The notes under the pieces are model-generated. The model was not told where the DNA came from. It worked only from the letters and a program-made list of their open reading frames with translations, and did not search any database. A stretch of DNA of 64,000 nucleotides from assembly GCF_003853705.1 (NCBI RefSeq), contig NZ_QTQI01000009.1, positions 124,001 through 188,000 on the forward strand. The letters are read 5' to 3'. This document shows, in pieces, positions 8,121 to 17,483 of this stretch. Source of the stretch: Burkholderia sp. Bp8992. Its GTDB lineage: Bacteria > Pseudomonadota > Gammaproteobacteria > Burkholderiales > Burkholderiaceae. Every line of letters begins with the position of its first letter. Position 1 is the first letter of the stretch. The translations under genes were made by a program, and so were the position numbers.

Positions 8121-8547
8121 TGCTTTTCGTATCGTTCGCGCGCGCGCTCGCGCCAATCCATCAATTCAGAAACGGACATGCTGTCCATGACGGACGGCGA
8201 CCAGTGAAACACCAGCGCCACGTCCGCCATTGCGTCCTCGATTACAGGCGGGAATCCATGCTTTCCCGCATAGCCTTCGTCAGAAAAAAACCACTCATGA
8301 CGCCCCCGATTTGCAGCAAGTCGGCCGGGTCGAGCTGTGCCACGTCGATTTCGTTCAGCGTCGGGGTCGTGATGCGGGGAATTACCTTCTGCAGAGCGGT
8401 CACGTCCAGATTCACCAGTTCCGTGAGCGACACGCCGCGCAGTTCGCCAGCCATCGGCTTACGCAGCGTAACGGTCGTGATTTCGGTGTCGCCGCGCTGA
8501 ATCGGTTGATCGAGAGTGATCGTGTTGTCGGTTGCCTTCGTTTTCAT
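8117..8547 (-). CDS. E+E': Tail assembly chaperone E+E-prime (gpE extended by -1 frameshift)
   Basis: The first 87 codons are shared with gpE. At the T-TTT-TTT heptamer (8290 down to 8284) a -1 slip opens a second frame. It reads FSDEGYAGKHGFPPVIEDAM and ends DWRERARERYEKQ, stopping at 8117-8119. The P2 E/E-prime pair works the same way, and the two products act as chaperones for the tape measure. The extension overlaps the T start by ATGA. The length of the extension, the slip site and the conserved RER-type C-terminus make the frameshift well supported without experiment. Confidence 0.88.
8242..8547 (-). CDS. E: Tail assembly chaperone E (gpE)
   Basis: A 101-aa homologue of P2 gpE, the unshifted chaperone. 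It starts at ATG 8547 (MKTKATDNTITLDQPIQRGD) after an upstream open frame that is not coding. The motif KPMAGELRGVSLTELVNLDV is typical of P2-like E proteins. It ends 14 codons after the slip site. It lies in the tail operon between FII and T. Confidence 0.92.
   Translation of the reverse strand: MKTKATDNTITLDQPIQRGDTEITTVTLRKPMAGELRGVSLTELVNLDVTALQKVIPRITTPTLNEIDVAQLDPADLLQIGGVMSGFFLTKAMRESMDSRL
8284..8290 (-). promoter_or_regulatory. Programmed -1 frameshift slippery heptamer
   Basis: Seven consecutive T on the minus strand, in frame as GG-T-TTT-TTT-CTG within gpE. P2 uses T-TTT-TTG at the same place. Slippage here gives E+E-prime. Confidence 0.88.
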
Positions 8548-8603
8548 TTCGTTCGGTCCTTCGAGAATGGTTGAGTGGCCCGGATCAGCCGGGCCGAGTG
8601 AAG

Positions 8604-9113
8604 TTAGACGCCGATGATCTTGCGCACGTCGGCGAGCGAGTCGATCCCGCCGATGTTCAGGATCGAGTTGAGAACATCGATTTCGATTTCGGTGCTCCCG
8701 TTGATCGACAGCTTGTAATACGCCAGCGGCATCGTCGCCTTCACCGTCGTGTCGTCGCCGGGCTTCGCCGTGCCGAAGTCCAGTTCTTTGAAGCGGCCAC
8801 GCACGACGATTTCGACGGCCATCCACAATTCGGACGTTTCGTCCTGATACGCGCCAGCAAAGCGCAGCATCACACCGTCGGCCGTGCTTTTCCCGTACAG
8901 GCGCAGCATGTCGCGCTCGATGCCGCCGAGCGTCCATTCAATCTCCATCGCCTCCTGACCGAGATCGATCTGAACCGGCCCCGGCATGCCGCCGCCGCGA
9001 TATTCCTCCATCTTGCGCGACAGCTTCGGCAACGTCAGTTCAGGCGTCTTGTGCAGGTACGACGTACCGTTGACAAACACATTGAAGTGTTTCAGTTTGC
9101 TGGGCATCCCCAT
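8604..9113 (-). CDS. FII: Major tail tube protein FII
   Basis: A 169-aa homologue of P2 gpFII (172 aa), the subunit of the inner tail tube. It opens MGMPSKLKHFNVFVNGTSYL and contains GGGMPGPVQIDLGQEAMEIEWTLGG split over the first half, both usual for the family. It follows the sheath gene after a 47-bp gap and precedes E. Confidence 0.95.
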   Translation of the reverse strand: MGMPSKLKHFNVFVNGTSYLHKTPELTLPKLSRKMEEYRGGGMPGPVQIDLGQEAMEIEWTLGGIERDMLRLYGKSTADGVMLRFAGAYQDETSELWMAVEIVVRGRFKELDFGTAKPGDDTTVKATMPLAYYKLSINGSTEIEIDVLNSILNIGGIDSLADVRKIIGV

Positions 9114-9160
9114 GTTCTTTTCCTCCCTTCAATCGTGCGCGGCCGTCGCCGCGCGCCGTG

Positions 9161-10348
9161 TTAGCTGTTGACCTGCGACGCGAAGTCGACCAGATACGAA
9201 TCGGTGATCGTCTGACGCAGCGTGAGGTTTTCGAGCGGCGGAACCGGCGTGTAGTCGTAATCGACCACCAGCTTGCCGTCGCGCAGTTCGGCGACGCCGT
9301 TGCGGTCCATGTCGTAGCTGGCCGACGCACCGATCAGATAGCCGTTCGTCGTCATCGAACGCAGCTTCGCGCTGATGCTTTCGATAATGTCGCGCGGCAG
9401 CTTCGGCACCATCGCGCCGTCGATCGACGGAAACTGCGCCTCGGCGATCGTGTCTGCGAGCACCTGCCCGGTGCGGGTGTAGTTCTCGAACTCGAAATCG
9501 GTATCGGCCGAAGCGGTACGCGAACCCCAAAACCGAAAACCGTCACGGCTGATAAGCGTCGTCACCTGATTCTCGTTGAGGAAACCGGCATCCGTCGCCG
9601 GGTTTTGCAAGTCCCACGAAACCGGCTTGCTGATGCCCTGCACACCGTTCACCGCGACGTTCGACAGCGTTTTGTGCCAACCGACGAGCTGATCGATTTT
9701 CGCTCGCATGCCGACCGCATACGCGACAGCGGGCACGACTGCCGCTTGCGACGTAACGTCGTCCCATGCGATGAAGTCCGGCCAGATCACCATGATTTCG
9801 CGCTGACCGAACGTCTTGCGGTAGGCCACGGCGTCCTCCTTCGTCGCAACCAGTTCGCCATCCACGCCGCGCGCGGCGATGTACGCGAACCCGCGCAGCA
9901 TTTGCGCGGTCATCGCCAGCGCGTTCGCGACCGGCTGCGTATCGAGCCCCGGCGCAGCGAGAATGCGCGGCTTGACCTGCACAACGCCCGGTGCGGATTC
10001 GAGCGCCTTGATACCGGTTTTCGTGCCGTCCGGGTTCACCGAGCCGATGACGTTCGACGTCGTTTCGTCTGCATCTTTCCCTTCCGGGACACGCACGACG
10101 ACGACGAACGGGCGCGCCTGCTTCGAAATCGCGTCGAGCGTCTTGTACAGCGTCCCCTTGCGCCCTGCCCTGCCGAGCGCTTCAACAACGTTCGTGATGA
10201 GCACGGGCTTGTTCATGGGGAACGCGGCGGCGTCAGCATCGGAACCCGTGCATACGACGCCGATAATCGCCGTCGAAATCGTCGTGATGGGACGGACCCC
10301 GGAACGGTCCTCCACTACGGTTACGCCGTGGTGATAGTCCTGCGGCAT
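9161..10348 (-). CDS. FI: Tail sheath protein FI
   Basis: A 395-aa contractile sheath subunit, essentially the P2 gpFI length (396). It opens MPQDYHHGVTVVEDRSGVRP and has the IGVVCTGSDADAAAFPMNKP segment, both typical of P2-like sheaths. Towards the C-terminus is GFRFWGSRTASADTDFEFENY in two parts. It heads the tube/chaperone/tape operon. Confidence 0.96.
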   Translation of the reverse strand: MPQDYHHGVTVVEDRSGVRPITTISTAIIGVVCTGSDADAAAFPMNKPVLITNVVEALGRAGRKGTLYKTLDAISKQARPFVVVVRVPEGKDADETTSNVIGSVNPDGTKTGIKALESAPGVVQVKPRILAAPGLDTQPVANALAMTAQMLRGFAYIAARGVDGELVATKEDAVAYRKTFGQREIMVIWPDFIAWDDVTSQAAVVPAVAYAVGMRAKIDQLVGWHKTLSNVAVNGVQGISKPVSWDLQNPATDAGFLNENQVTTLISRDGFRFWGSRTASADTDFEFENYTRTGQVLADTIAEAQFPSIDGAMVPKLPRDIIESISAKLRSMTTNGYLIGASASYDMDRNGVAELRDGKLVVDYDYTPVPPLENLTLRQTITDSYLVDFASQVNS

Positions 10349-10417
10349 GGTTAATTCACTCCTGTGATATTGGTTTGGCGCGGCCCGGATCAGGACCGCG
10401 TTTCAGGTTCTCGAGCG

Positions 10418-10750
10418 TCAGTCGGCGACGATATCGGCACCCGCGAATGCGTACCGGTTCGTCCCGTACTGACGCAACATCGCGTCGCCGTTCTCGCCTT
10501 CCGGCACCGGAGCCACCAGCACGGATTCGACATACGCTTTCGGGTCTTTCCCGCTTTTCGGCACGCCCTCCACACTGAGCATCGAGTTTGCGAGCGGCGT
10601 CAAACTCGCTTTCCTCGCCGCGTCGTCGTAGAAGCTGGACATTTGCACCGACGTGGTGTTGGTCGTGTAGCTGATCGTCACCGAGTCGATGCGGTGCGTG
10701 CTTGCCGGTGCGCCGGTTTGTTCGACGGTGATGGTTTTTTTCAGGGTCAT
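10418..10750 (-). CDS. Unknown phage protein between fibre chaperone and sheath
   Basis: A 110-aa protein opening MTLKKTITVEQTGAPASTHR. I do not recognise its family with certainty. It is predicted soluble, mixed alpha/beta, and has no signal peptide. It occupies the place between the fibre cassette and FI where P2 carries its Z/fun cargo. Codon use here is like the virion genes, so it may simply be a virion or tail-assembly accessory protein of Burkholderia P2-like phages. A 69-bp gap separates it from FI and a 50-bp gap from the fibre chaperone. Confidence 0.6.
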   Translation of the reverse strand: MTLKKTITVEQTGAPASTHRIDSVTISYTTNTTSVQMSSFYDDAARKASLTPLANSMLSVEGVPKSGKDPKAYVESVLVAPVPEGENGDAMLRQYGTNRYAFAGADIVAD

Positions 10751-10800
10751 TGCTCAAATCTCCAATCAAGGTTCAGTAAATACGTCGCCGATTGTTCGGC

Positions 10801-11226
10801 TCAGATAGGCGCAGTCGGCCATACAACATTCAGCGGAAACCCGGCTTGCTGCGGAACGTCGCGCAACTCGGCGCGGTACTTTCTTAGCGCCGCCTCGCGA
10901 TCGGCGTCCCCCGAATCGGCCGCACGCTCGACCAACGGGTCGACCTGCAACAGCAGCGCATCGCGCTCACTGCGCACGCGTGCGGCCGCGTCGACCACGG
11001 CGAATTCCGCCTGGAATTCCGGCCACCAGTTCAACAGGTCTGCGGGTGTCGGTTGCGGAATGTCGCGAGGCTCCCAGATCGGCACCCACGCCGATTTCGT
11101 TTGTTCGAGCGACTTCTCATCGACCGGGTGCGCGACCCAGTAATCCTTGCAGCGCACTAGCTGCGGGAATTTCTTCGACAGAATGAAAGCCGCTTGCTCG
11201 ACGTGGAGCATGAATTTGTTCGTCAT
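10801..11226 (-). CDS. Tail fibre assembly chaperone (G-like)
   Basis: A 141-aa protein whose start ATG overlaps the stop of the tail fibre gene. That coupling is the usual arrangement for a fibre and its folding chaperone. The sequence (KSAWVPIWEPRDIPQPTPAD, then LLNWWPEFQAEF) resembles XkdW/Phage_TAC-type assembly chaperones rather than P2 gpG itself. An upstream in-frame ATG at 11415 would lie wholly inside the fibre gene and is rejected. Fibre and chaperone probably exchange as a unit and decide host range. Confidence 0.75.
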   Translation of the reverse strand: MTNKFMLHVEQAAFILSKKFPQLVRCKDYWVAHPVDEKSLEQTKSAWVPIWEPRDIPQPTPADLLNWWPEFQAEFAVVDAAARVRSERDALLLQVDPLVERAADSGDADREAALRKYRAELRDVPQQAGFPLNVVWPTAPI

Positions 11227-14200
11227 TGGTTTCTCAGAAGTACGCCGTAAACGACGATCGCATTGGCGGTCCCGTTTCCGGGGCCACTCAGACCGCACAT
11301 AACCCACGGCGCTGGCAGTGCGCCGCCAAGTCGGTCGACGGTGCCGAAGTTGTTCACGCCGGAATCCCATTGCACACGCGCACCGGCACCGGCTCGTGCG
11401 TTGATGTTTCCCCAAATGTCATCAATCTCGGCGCTCAGGTATCGGCCGCGCCACGTTAGATTCAGGTTCCCGTCGGTGGTGAGAATCTGCGTTCCACGCA
11501 GGTACACCGTCCCCCAATCGTCGACGCCGAGCGTCGTTGCGTTGTATGCGCCGTTGATGAACTCAAAACCGCCGTTGTCACGTGCGCGCAGGTACGTCCA
11601 CGAGTCGAATCCCGGCCGGTTGTTCCGCAAGCCGATGTCAGCCTGCCAACCGTCACGATTCAGGGTCGGGCGGTTGTAGAAGCGCGAAAGCGCCGTGACG
11701 TGGATATCGGTATTGAACTGGACGCGGTTATCAGCGTTGTAGACGACGATCACGTTCGACTGCCACGAACCGTCGGCCTTCATGGTCGCCCACGCCGAAT
11801 AGCTGCCGTTCATCGTGCCGTGAAACCACGCCTGCGAGGTGCCATCAGCACGAGCGAGCACAAAGCCGCGCGCGTCCGTGTTGTTCGGTTGCTTGACCCG
11901 CAGATCGCCGGTCATGGTGTCGCCAGCCTTGTTCACCTTGGTGTTCGGATCGAAATTTCCCTGATCCCACACACGCGCGCCGTTCACATAAAAGCCGCCC
12001 TTCACGTCCCACTTGCCCGCGCGGAAGTCGTAATACCCGTTCACGCTTCCGTCGTAAGCACGCATACCCATGCCATACCAGCCCTTCAACGCGAAGTTGT
12101 AAGTGCTGTAGCTCGCGTTGTCGCCCGTGCCGTCTTCGAACCCGTTTGCCCCGCCTCTGGATTGCAGATAGAGCGGTGCGCCCATCGTGCCGCCGACGTT
12201 CTTGTCGAGGGGCGTCACGTTCATCGTGTCCCACGGGGTCGCACCGGCCCACGTCGGCCGCTTGACGAAATTGACCTGTTGCGTCAATCGCGGAATGTCC
12301 AGCACGCGGCGTTGCGTCGTGCCGTCGTTCTCGAAAGCGCTGATTGCGAAATCGTCGGTATCGGATTTGCCGATCGTGAAGCGGGTCGCGTTGCCGTTCT
12401 GAAAGTACATGGTGGCCCACGACGATCCGCCATCTACCGTAACGCCGCGCCCACGAATCAGACCTTCGGCGTTGAGAATCGCACCAGTGTCGACAGTCGT
12501 ACCGATCAATACGCGCCCGCCGCTCTGCATCAGCATCATGTTCCCGACGGCCGAACCGTTACCGCGCGTGATCCACATAGCATTCGTGGAAGCCGAGTAG
12601 GCGTCGTTGACCGTGCGCAGTGCGAGCGTCCCGTCACCGCCCTGCATCAACTCCCATTGCTTCTGATCGGCCGCACCACCTTCGCGACGCAGGACGATCG
12701 ACGTCTGCCCCGTACCGCCACCGTTCGTCGCGACGAGAGCGCCAACGCCGCTCGCGCCCTTGATCGACCCATTCGCCTTGATCGGGCCATTCACCTGAAT
12801 CAGCGCGTCGCTACCGTCATCACCGGTCTGTCCGACAACGAACTTACCGTTTGCGGTAACGCGCGCGCGCTCGGTTCCGCCTGCGCTCAACGTCATCGCG
12901 CCCGCGCCGATAGTGGAACTACCATAGAAACCGATGTTCGGCCCGCTTGCGCCCTTGTACATACCGATCAAGCCTGAGTCACCAGCGCCCTGACCGTTTA
13001 TGAAGTAGTTCGCCGCGCGCATGCTTCCGGAGACTTGAGCTACGTTCACTCCGTCATCGGCCGTCACGCCGATCGTCATCCGACCGCCCGGCACGAGCTT
13101 CGCGACTTCGGAGTTGCCTGCGATCAGTTGCAGGACACCTGTCGCGCCTTCGCTGCCGACGGACACGTGGCCGTTCGACCGAAAGTAGGCCCAATCAACA
13201 CCAGTGTTAGCCCACGCGGTAGTTTTTCCATTGCCGAAGCGATGGAGCCCGCGCGTAACCGCGTTGCCGCCGACCTGCAACATACTGCCGTCATCGGCTG
13301 GCGGGCCAATGATGACGCGATTGGTATCGCCCGCGAGGAACCGCATGGTTTCGCGGCCGTTGTTCGTGACCGCAAACACACCGTCCGAGATATGGAAAAA
13401 GCCCGTGTCCGGTGCGCCGTCGTTCACAAACGAAATACCCGGCTCGTTCACGCTACCTTCGGCCGCGCGAAACTGCCCGGTCATCGTGACACCCGTCGTT
13501 TGCGCCGGGTTCGGCAGATTCGCGGTGTTCCACACTTCGTTGTCGCCGACCCGCAGATTCTTCTTTGCGAAGTCGAAAGCGAACATCGCGCCGGTCGATG
13601 GCACAAAGAATCCAGCGCGGTCGCTACTCCCGAAGAAGTAGCCGCCGCTCGGCCCCATGATGGCGCGCGCTTCCATGCCGCCATTGCTGATGTTGACGAT
13701 GCCCTTGACGTTCAACTGCCCGCCAACATAGGTGCTTCCCGAGCCCGTACCATCCAGCGTCACAGCGCCCGTCTTGGCGTCGATCATCAGCGGTCGCAGG
13801 CTGTTCCATGACGCGCCGATGCCGCTTCCGTCAGATATCAGCAGATAGAAATTCGTACCGTCGTTTCGCAGAATCACATCGCGGCCGTTCATCAGCCGGA
13901 AGTTAGCGCCGCCGCTATCGAGTCCCGCCGACGCTACGCCACCCGAGTACAGGCCCGTGCCGCCGACTTGAAGCGCGGTCGCCCCGTTGTCGTCCATGTT
14001 GCCGACGATGACCCTGCCGCCGTAAGTGATCCGCATAGCGCGAATCTGATTCGCGTCGCTGTTCGAATCGTTCGGCGTGCGGTTGATATAGAAGTCCAGG
14101 TATTCGCGGCCCCATGTTCCGGCATCAAACCCCGCACGCAGCGACGCAATGAGTCGCGCATTGGTGTCGGCCGTGCCAGCCGCAAACGTCCCGTGAAAGC

Positions 14201-14855
14201 GCATTTTCGCGGTGCGATTCAGTGCGCCCGACGCAGCCGCGACGACAAGTTGCGCATCCTGATCGGTCGGGGTCGACGTGACGCTCACCGGCCCGGTGAG
14301 TTGCGGGCGCACCAGCGGCGCATAGCGATTCGCGGCAGTCTTAGGCGTGAGCGCGCGCACCGCGTCCTTACCCTCGTTTACCTCCTCCTGTGTCGCAATT
14401 TCGATGACGCCCTGCACCGTTTCCGACGCGGGCGGATTCAGGAACGACGCGTCACCGAAAACAAGTTTCGCCGCATCGATCGACACGAACTGCATGTCAG
14501 CGGACAACATCAGGTACGCGGCAGGCGACTTTTCCATGATCGGCGTGCTCTGCACGTACACCGCCGCGAGCACACCGTTTTCCATATACAGGCCGTAGCC
14601 GAACAACGAATACTGATCGTCGGTCGTGTCCTGAATCGTCACATGGATGGTGTCCTTCGCGACGTTCTTCCCGCCGAACGTGTTCACGCGCTTGCGCTCG
14701 TTCGGCATTGCCTGCATGTCCGGTTTGAACACGAACGCGCCCGTGCAAAGACCGATTTCGGTCACGCGGTGTTCGTTCGTTCCCGTGTTGCCTTGCGCGA
14801 CCAACGCGGCGCGCCCGGCATCGGTTACCTGAATGAAATTTCCTGCCATGTTCAT
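11223..14855 (-). CDS. H: Tail fibre protein H
   Basis: A 1210-aa tail fibre, nearly twice the P2 gpH length. Residues 1-170 are the conserved baseplate-attaching part (FIQVTDAGRAALVAQGNTGT, then the QEEVNEGKDAVRALTPKTAA fibre-repeat motif near 156-175). Beyond that the sequence holds at least five related modules of the form V-x-V/I-G-x3-DDG-x4-QV-x-G, at about residues 282, 514, 593, 672 and 782. They are probably beta-helical shaft repeats. The C-terminal 200 residues should hold the receptor-binding tip. The start overlaps the stop of I (ATGA). Confidence 0.92.
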   Translation of the reverse strand: MNMAGNFIQVTDAGRAALVAQGNTGTNEHRVTEIGLCTGAFVFKPDMQAMPNERKRVNTFGGKNVAKDTIHVTIQDTTDDQYSLFGYGLYMENGVLAAVYVQSTPIMEKSPAAYLMLSADMQFVSIDAAKLVFGDASFLNPPASETVQGVIEIATQEEVNEGKDAVRALTPKTAANRYAPLVRPQLTGPVSVTSTPTDQDAQLVVAAASGALNRTAKMRFHGTFAAGTADTNARLIASLRAGFDAGTWGREYLDFYINRTPNDSNSDANQIRAMRITYGGRVIVGNMDDNGATALQVGGTGLYSGGVASAGLDSGGANFRLMNGRDVILRNDGTNFYLLISDGSGIGASWNSLRPLMIDAKTGAVTLDGTGSGSTYVGGQLNVKGIVNISNGGMEARAIMGPSGGYFFGSSDRAGFFVPSTGAMFAFDFAKKNLRVGDNEVWNTANLPNPAQTTGVTMTGQFRAAEGSVNEPGISFVNDGAPDTGFFHISDGVFAVTNNGRETMRFLAGDTNRVIIGPPADDGSMLQVGGNAVTRGLHRFGNGKTTAWANTGVDWAYFRSNGHVSVGSEGATGVLQLIAGNSEVAKLVPGGRMTIGVTADDGVNVAQVSGSMRAANYFINGQGAGDSGLIGMYKGASGPNIGFYGSSTIGAGAMTLSAGGTERARVTANGKFVVGQTGDDGSDALIQVNGPIKANGSIKGASGVGALVATNGGGTGQTSIVLRREGGAADQKQWELMQGGDGTLALRTVNDAYSASTNAMWITRGNGSAVGNMMLMQSGGRVLIGTTVDTGAILNAEGLIRGRGVTVDGGSSWATMYFQNGNATRFTIGKSDTDDFAISAFENDGTTQRRVLDIPRLTQQVNFVKRPTWAGATPWDTMNVTPLDKNVGGTMGAPLYLQSRGGANGFEDGTGDNASYSTYNFALKGWYGMGMRAYDGSVNGYYDFRAGKWDVKGGFYVNGARVWDQGNFDPNTKVNKAGDTMTGDLRVKQPNNTDARGFVLARADGTSQAWFHGTMNGSYSAWATMKADGSWQSNVIVVYNADNRVQFNTDIHVTALSRFYNRPTLNRDGWQADIGLRNNRPGFDSWTYLRARDNGGFEFINGAYNATTLGVDDWGTVYLRGTQILTTDGNLNLTWRGRYLSAEIDDIWGNINARAGAGARVQWDSGVNNFGTVDRLGGALPAPWVMCGLSGPGNGTANAIVVYGVLLRNQ

Positions 14856-15397
14856 TGTTCCGTCAACGTCAGACGACGATAGAGCGCTGCCTGTCCACCA
14901 GCCCCGACCCCAATCGAGCCACTGAGCGAAAACCCCTGCGTGAAGGTGTAGTGAGCGCGCACGGGCTTCGAACGATCGACTTCGCGCAAAATGTCGGCGA
15001 TGTAGTCCGCGGTCGGCGGGTTGCCGTCACGTGCGGCCACGGTCATGAATAGTTCGAACGTGTACGGTGCAGCGGGCGGCGTTTGCTCGAACCATTCGCG
15101 AAGAACGATGTTCCCGCCGAAGCTTTCGACAACATCGCGCACCGCTGCCGCCGTGCCGTTTTTGCGAGCGATCGGGATTGCTGCTTTCACGCGTGCCCGG
15201 CGCACCTGTTCCGGCCATTCGTTTTTCCATGTGACGACACCCAAATGCCATGCGAGCCACGGGAGCAGATCAAGGGGAATCCGATCCGCGTTCATCAGGT
15301 CGCGCAGGGGAACCGGAACGTCACCGATCGGTGCATTGGCTCGCGCCGCTGCACGCATAAGGGGCGATGCGTTCGGCGGCAACAGGTCATCCGCCAT
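14852..15397 (-). CDS. I: Baseplate/tail protein I
   Basis: A 181-aa homologue of P2 gpI (176 aa), the wedge protein linking J to the tail fibre. It has the family segment DRIPLDLLPWLAWHLGVVTW and KNEWPEQVRRARVKAAIPI. It overlaps J by 11 bp and H by 4 bp, as in P2 operons. Confidence 0.95.
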   Translation of the reverse strand: MADDLLPPNASPLMRAAARANAPIGDVPVPLRDLMNADRIPLDLLPWLAWHLGVVTWKNEWPEQVRRARVKAAIPIARKNGTAAAVRDVVESFGGNIVLREWFEQTPPAAPYTFELFMTVAARDGNPPTADYIADILREVDRSKPVRAHYTFTQGFSLSGSIGVGAGGQAALYRRLTLTEQ

Positions 15398-16298
15398 ACA
15401 CGCCCCCGTGCTTCACCTTCAACGACGAGCAGAACGACGCCTGCGTTGACGTGATCGCAATATCGTTCGCGGGGGAAATGAGCACGACGCGCTCGACGCC
15501 TTCGGCATGCAACGCGGCATAGATCCCGGACAACGGGATTTCGCGACCGTTGCGCCGCGAGTTGTCGGCGAACTTCTGCGCGCGCGACTGTGCCTCGGTG
15601 ATGACCACACCCGAATCCGGCCCCGCGTATGTGTAGATGATTGCGTCGATGCCGTACTTCACGATTTCGGCGCTTCTGACCATTACCTTGTCCGTCAGCG
15701 GGCGAACGTCGTCAGCGCTCAACGCCGCTGCGACCGCATCGATTACCGCTTGCGGTGCCGTGCCGTCGCCCTCGCGCACGAGCACCGACACGAGCACTTC
15801 ACCCGGATTCGGGCTCGACGCCGACGCATCGAGCACCGAGCCGTGCGCCGCGCGTGCGTGCGAGCGATACGCGCCTTCCGGTCCTGCAACGGAATAGCCT
15901 TGCGGCGCAAGTTGTGTGCGGTCGCGCAGGTCTTCGTTCGACTCCATCACCGGATCGGTGTCGGTATCCGGATCGCCCGGCGTGACCACCAGACGTTCAA
16001 CGCCGAGCAGCGCGGCGAGCTGATCCAGATCGCCGTCCATCGCGAACGCGAGCATCAGCGCACGCGCTGCATCGTTCACGCGCTGGCGCAGGTACATTTC
16101 GCGATACACGCTTTCTTGCAGCAAGATCGTGATCGGTTCGGATTGCAGTTCGAGCTTCGCCGCGACGGCCGCGCGAATCTCGTCAGGCACGAGCGCGAGG
16201 AAACCGGCCTTGCGCTCGGCAAAAAGGGATTCGAAGTCGATTTCTTCGACTACGTTCGGCGCGGGCAGGCGCGACAGGTCGATAACGCTTTGGCTCAT
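15387..16298 (-). CDS. J: Baseplate assembly protein J
   Basis: A 303-aa homologue of P2 gpJ (302 aa), a T4 gp6-like wedge protein. I start it at ATG 16298 (MSQSVIDLSRLPAPNVVEEI), which overlaps the W stop by four bases. An in-frame ATG at 16469 lies inside W and is rejected. LGVERLVVTPGDPDTDTDP is the usual J core signature. Confidence 0.95.
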   Translation of the reverse strand: MSQSVIDLSRLPAPNVVEEIDFESLFAERKAGFLALVPDEIRAAVAAKLELQSEPITILLQESVYREMYLRQRVNDAARALMLAFAMDGDLDQLAALLGVERLVVTPGDPDTDTDPVMESNEDLRDRTQLAPQGYSVAGPEGAYRSHARAAHGSVLDASASSPNPGEVLVSVLVREGDGTAPQAVIDAVAAALSADDVRPLTDKVMVRSAEIVKYGIDAIIYTYAGPDSGVVITEAQSRAQKFADNSRRNGREIPLSGIYAALHAEGVERVVLISPANDIAITSTQASFCSSLKVKHGGVYGG

Positions 16299-16675
16299 GC
16301 CCGAACCCCCGCCACGTCGACGGACGATTTCACGCTGACCGGAATCTGCCGCCCGTTCACGGTCTTGTATCCCTCGATCAGAATCGGCACGCGGCCGTTC
16401 CGGAAATCGCCAGCGGCCAGCACAGCGGCATCGAATGCCACTTTGGTGAGCGTGAGACGCGGCTCCCACCGCATGATCGCGGTCGCGACCGCTGCGTAGA
16501 CGCGCACGAGCAATGCGCGGTTCGCCGGGCCGTCGATCAGGTCCGGCAGTTCGGAGCCGAACGTGCGACGTTTCACGCGCGAGGCGAGCGGCGTCGACAT
16601 GATGATCGCGAGCGATTGCGACAGGTGCTCGTCACCGTCGATGAACTCGCCGGTTTGTGCGTTCATGCCGCTCAT
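16295..16675 (-). CDS. W: Baseplate assembly protein W
   Basis: A 126-aa T4 gp25-like wedge protein (P2 gpW is 115 aa). The gp25 signature is visible in DEHLSQSLAIIMSTPLASRV and KRRTFGSELPDLIDGPAN. It overlaps both V and J by four bases. Confidence 0.95.
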   Translation of the reverse strand: MSGMNAQTGEFIDGDEHLSQSLAIIMSTPLASRVKRRTFGSELPDLIDGPANRALLVRVYAAVATAIMRWEPRLTLTKVAFDAAVLAAGDFRNGRVPILIEGYKTVNGRQIPVSVKSSVDVAGVRA

Positions 16676-17406
16676 GCGCCCGCCGTAAGTGCGGTGGACG
16701 TGATCGCGAACTCACCCTGTGCCCGGTGCGGATGGCGGATCAGGCTGACGCCGCCCGCCTGATGGTCGGCGGCGGTCACAACGCCCGTGAACGCGGCAGG
16801 TCCGTTGATACGCATGACGGGACCGGAGCCGCCCTCACCTGTCTGGCCGTCGGCACCCGACAGGAACACGAACGGGCCTTCGACGGTGAGCTTGCCCTTG
16901 CACGTCGTCTGTTCGGCGTCGAGCGTGATCGTTTCAGCCTTCACGGTCGCGTCCTTCGTTTCCACGACGACCGATGCGGGCGCGACCATGCGAATGGTTG
17001 CACCGGCAGGCAGATCGACCGTCAGCGCGTGCCATTCCTCGTCATACGAGATACGTGCGCCGTCATCGAACTGCATCACGTGTTCGGCAATGTTCGTGCT
17101 CGGCGCGGGCCGATCTTCGGAATACAGCGCGCCGGAGACGATGCCTTGTGCAAGGTCGCCCATCGGGCAATCGATCTTGACCTGTTCGCCGAGCGTCGGC
17201 GCGCTCCACGTGCGCAACGAGCCAGCGCGTGCCGTAGTCCAGCGAAGCCAGCCGGATTGGAGCCCCTGTCCGTCCGATTCCTCATCGCCGATCGCGACGC
17301 GGCACACCGGGTTTTCCGCGTCCGATGCGTCGATTGCGATCACGCGACCGAGCAGCACGCTATTGCGTGCGACCCGTCGCGCTTCATTTGCTGCCGCTTG
17401 CTCCAC
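16672..17406 (-). CDS. V: Baseplate central spike protein V
   Basis: A 244-aa homologue of P2 gpV, the membrane-piercing spike. An OB-like N-terminal part is followed by a repetitive beta-helix (KDATVKAETITLDAEQTTCK). The HPH in LIRHPHRAQG near residue 225 fits the His-x-His that binds iron at the spike tip. The start is GTG at 17406 with a GGGAG-like ribosome site. It heads the V-W-J-I-H operon behind a 120-bp promoter gap. Confidence 0.93.
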   Translation of the reverse strand: MEQAAANEARRVARNSVLLGRVIAIDASDAENPVCRVAIGDEESDGQGLQSGWLRWTTARAGSLRTWSAPTLGEQVKIDCPMGDLAQGIVSGALYSEDRPAPSTNIAEHVMQFDDGARISYDEEWHALTVDLPAGATIRMVAPASVVVETKDATVKAETITLDAEQTTCKGKLTVEGPFVFLSGADGQTGEGGSGPVMRINGPAAFTGVVTAADHQAGGVSLIRHPHRAQGEFAITSTALTAGA

Positions 17407-17483
17407 TGTCGATGCTCCCGAATATCACGTGAACATCATGGCGCGCGCGCGAACGCCCGGCGAGCACATGCGGCCGTGCTCGT

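Noticed and set aside
9158-10354. A 398-aa plus-strand frame opposite the sheath gene
   Set aside because: Antisense artefact of GC-rich codon bias; the sheath frame is certain.
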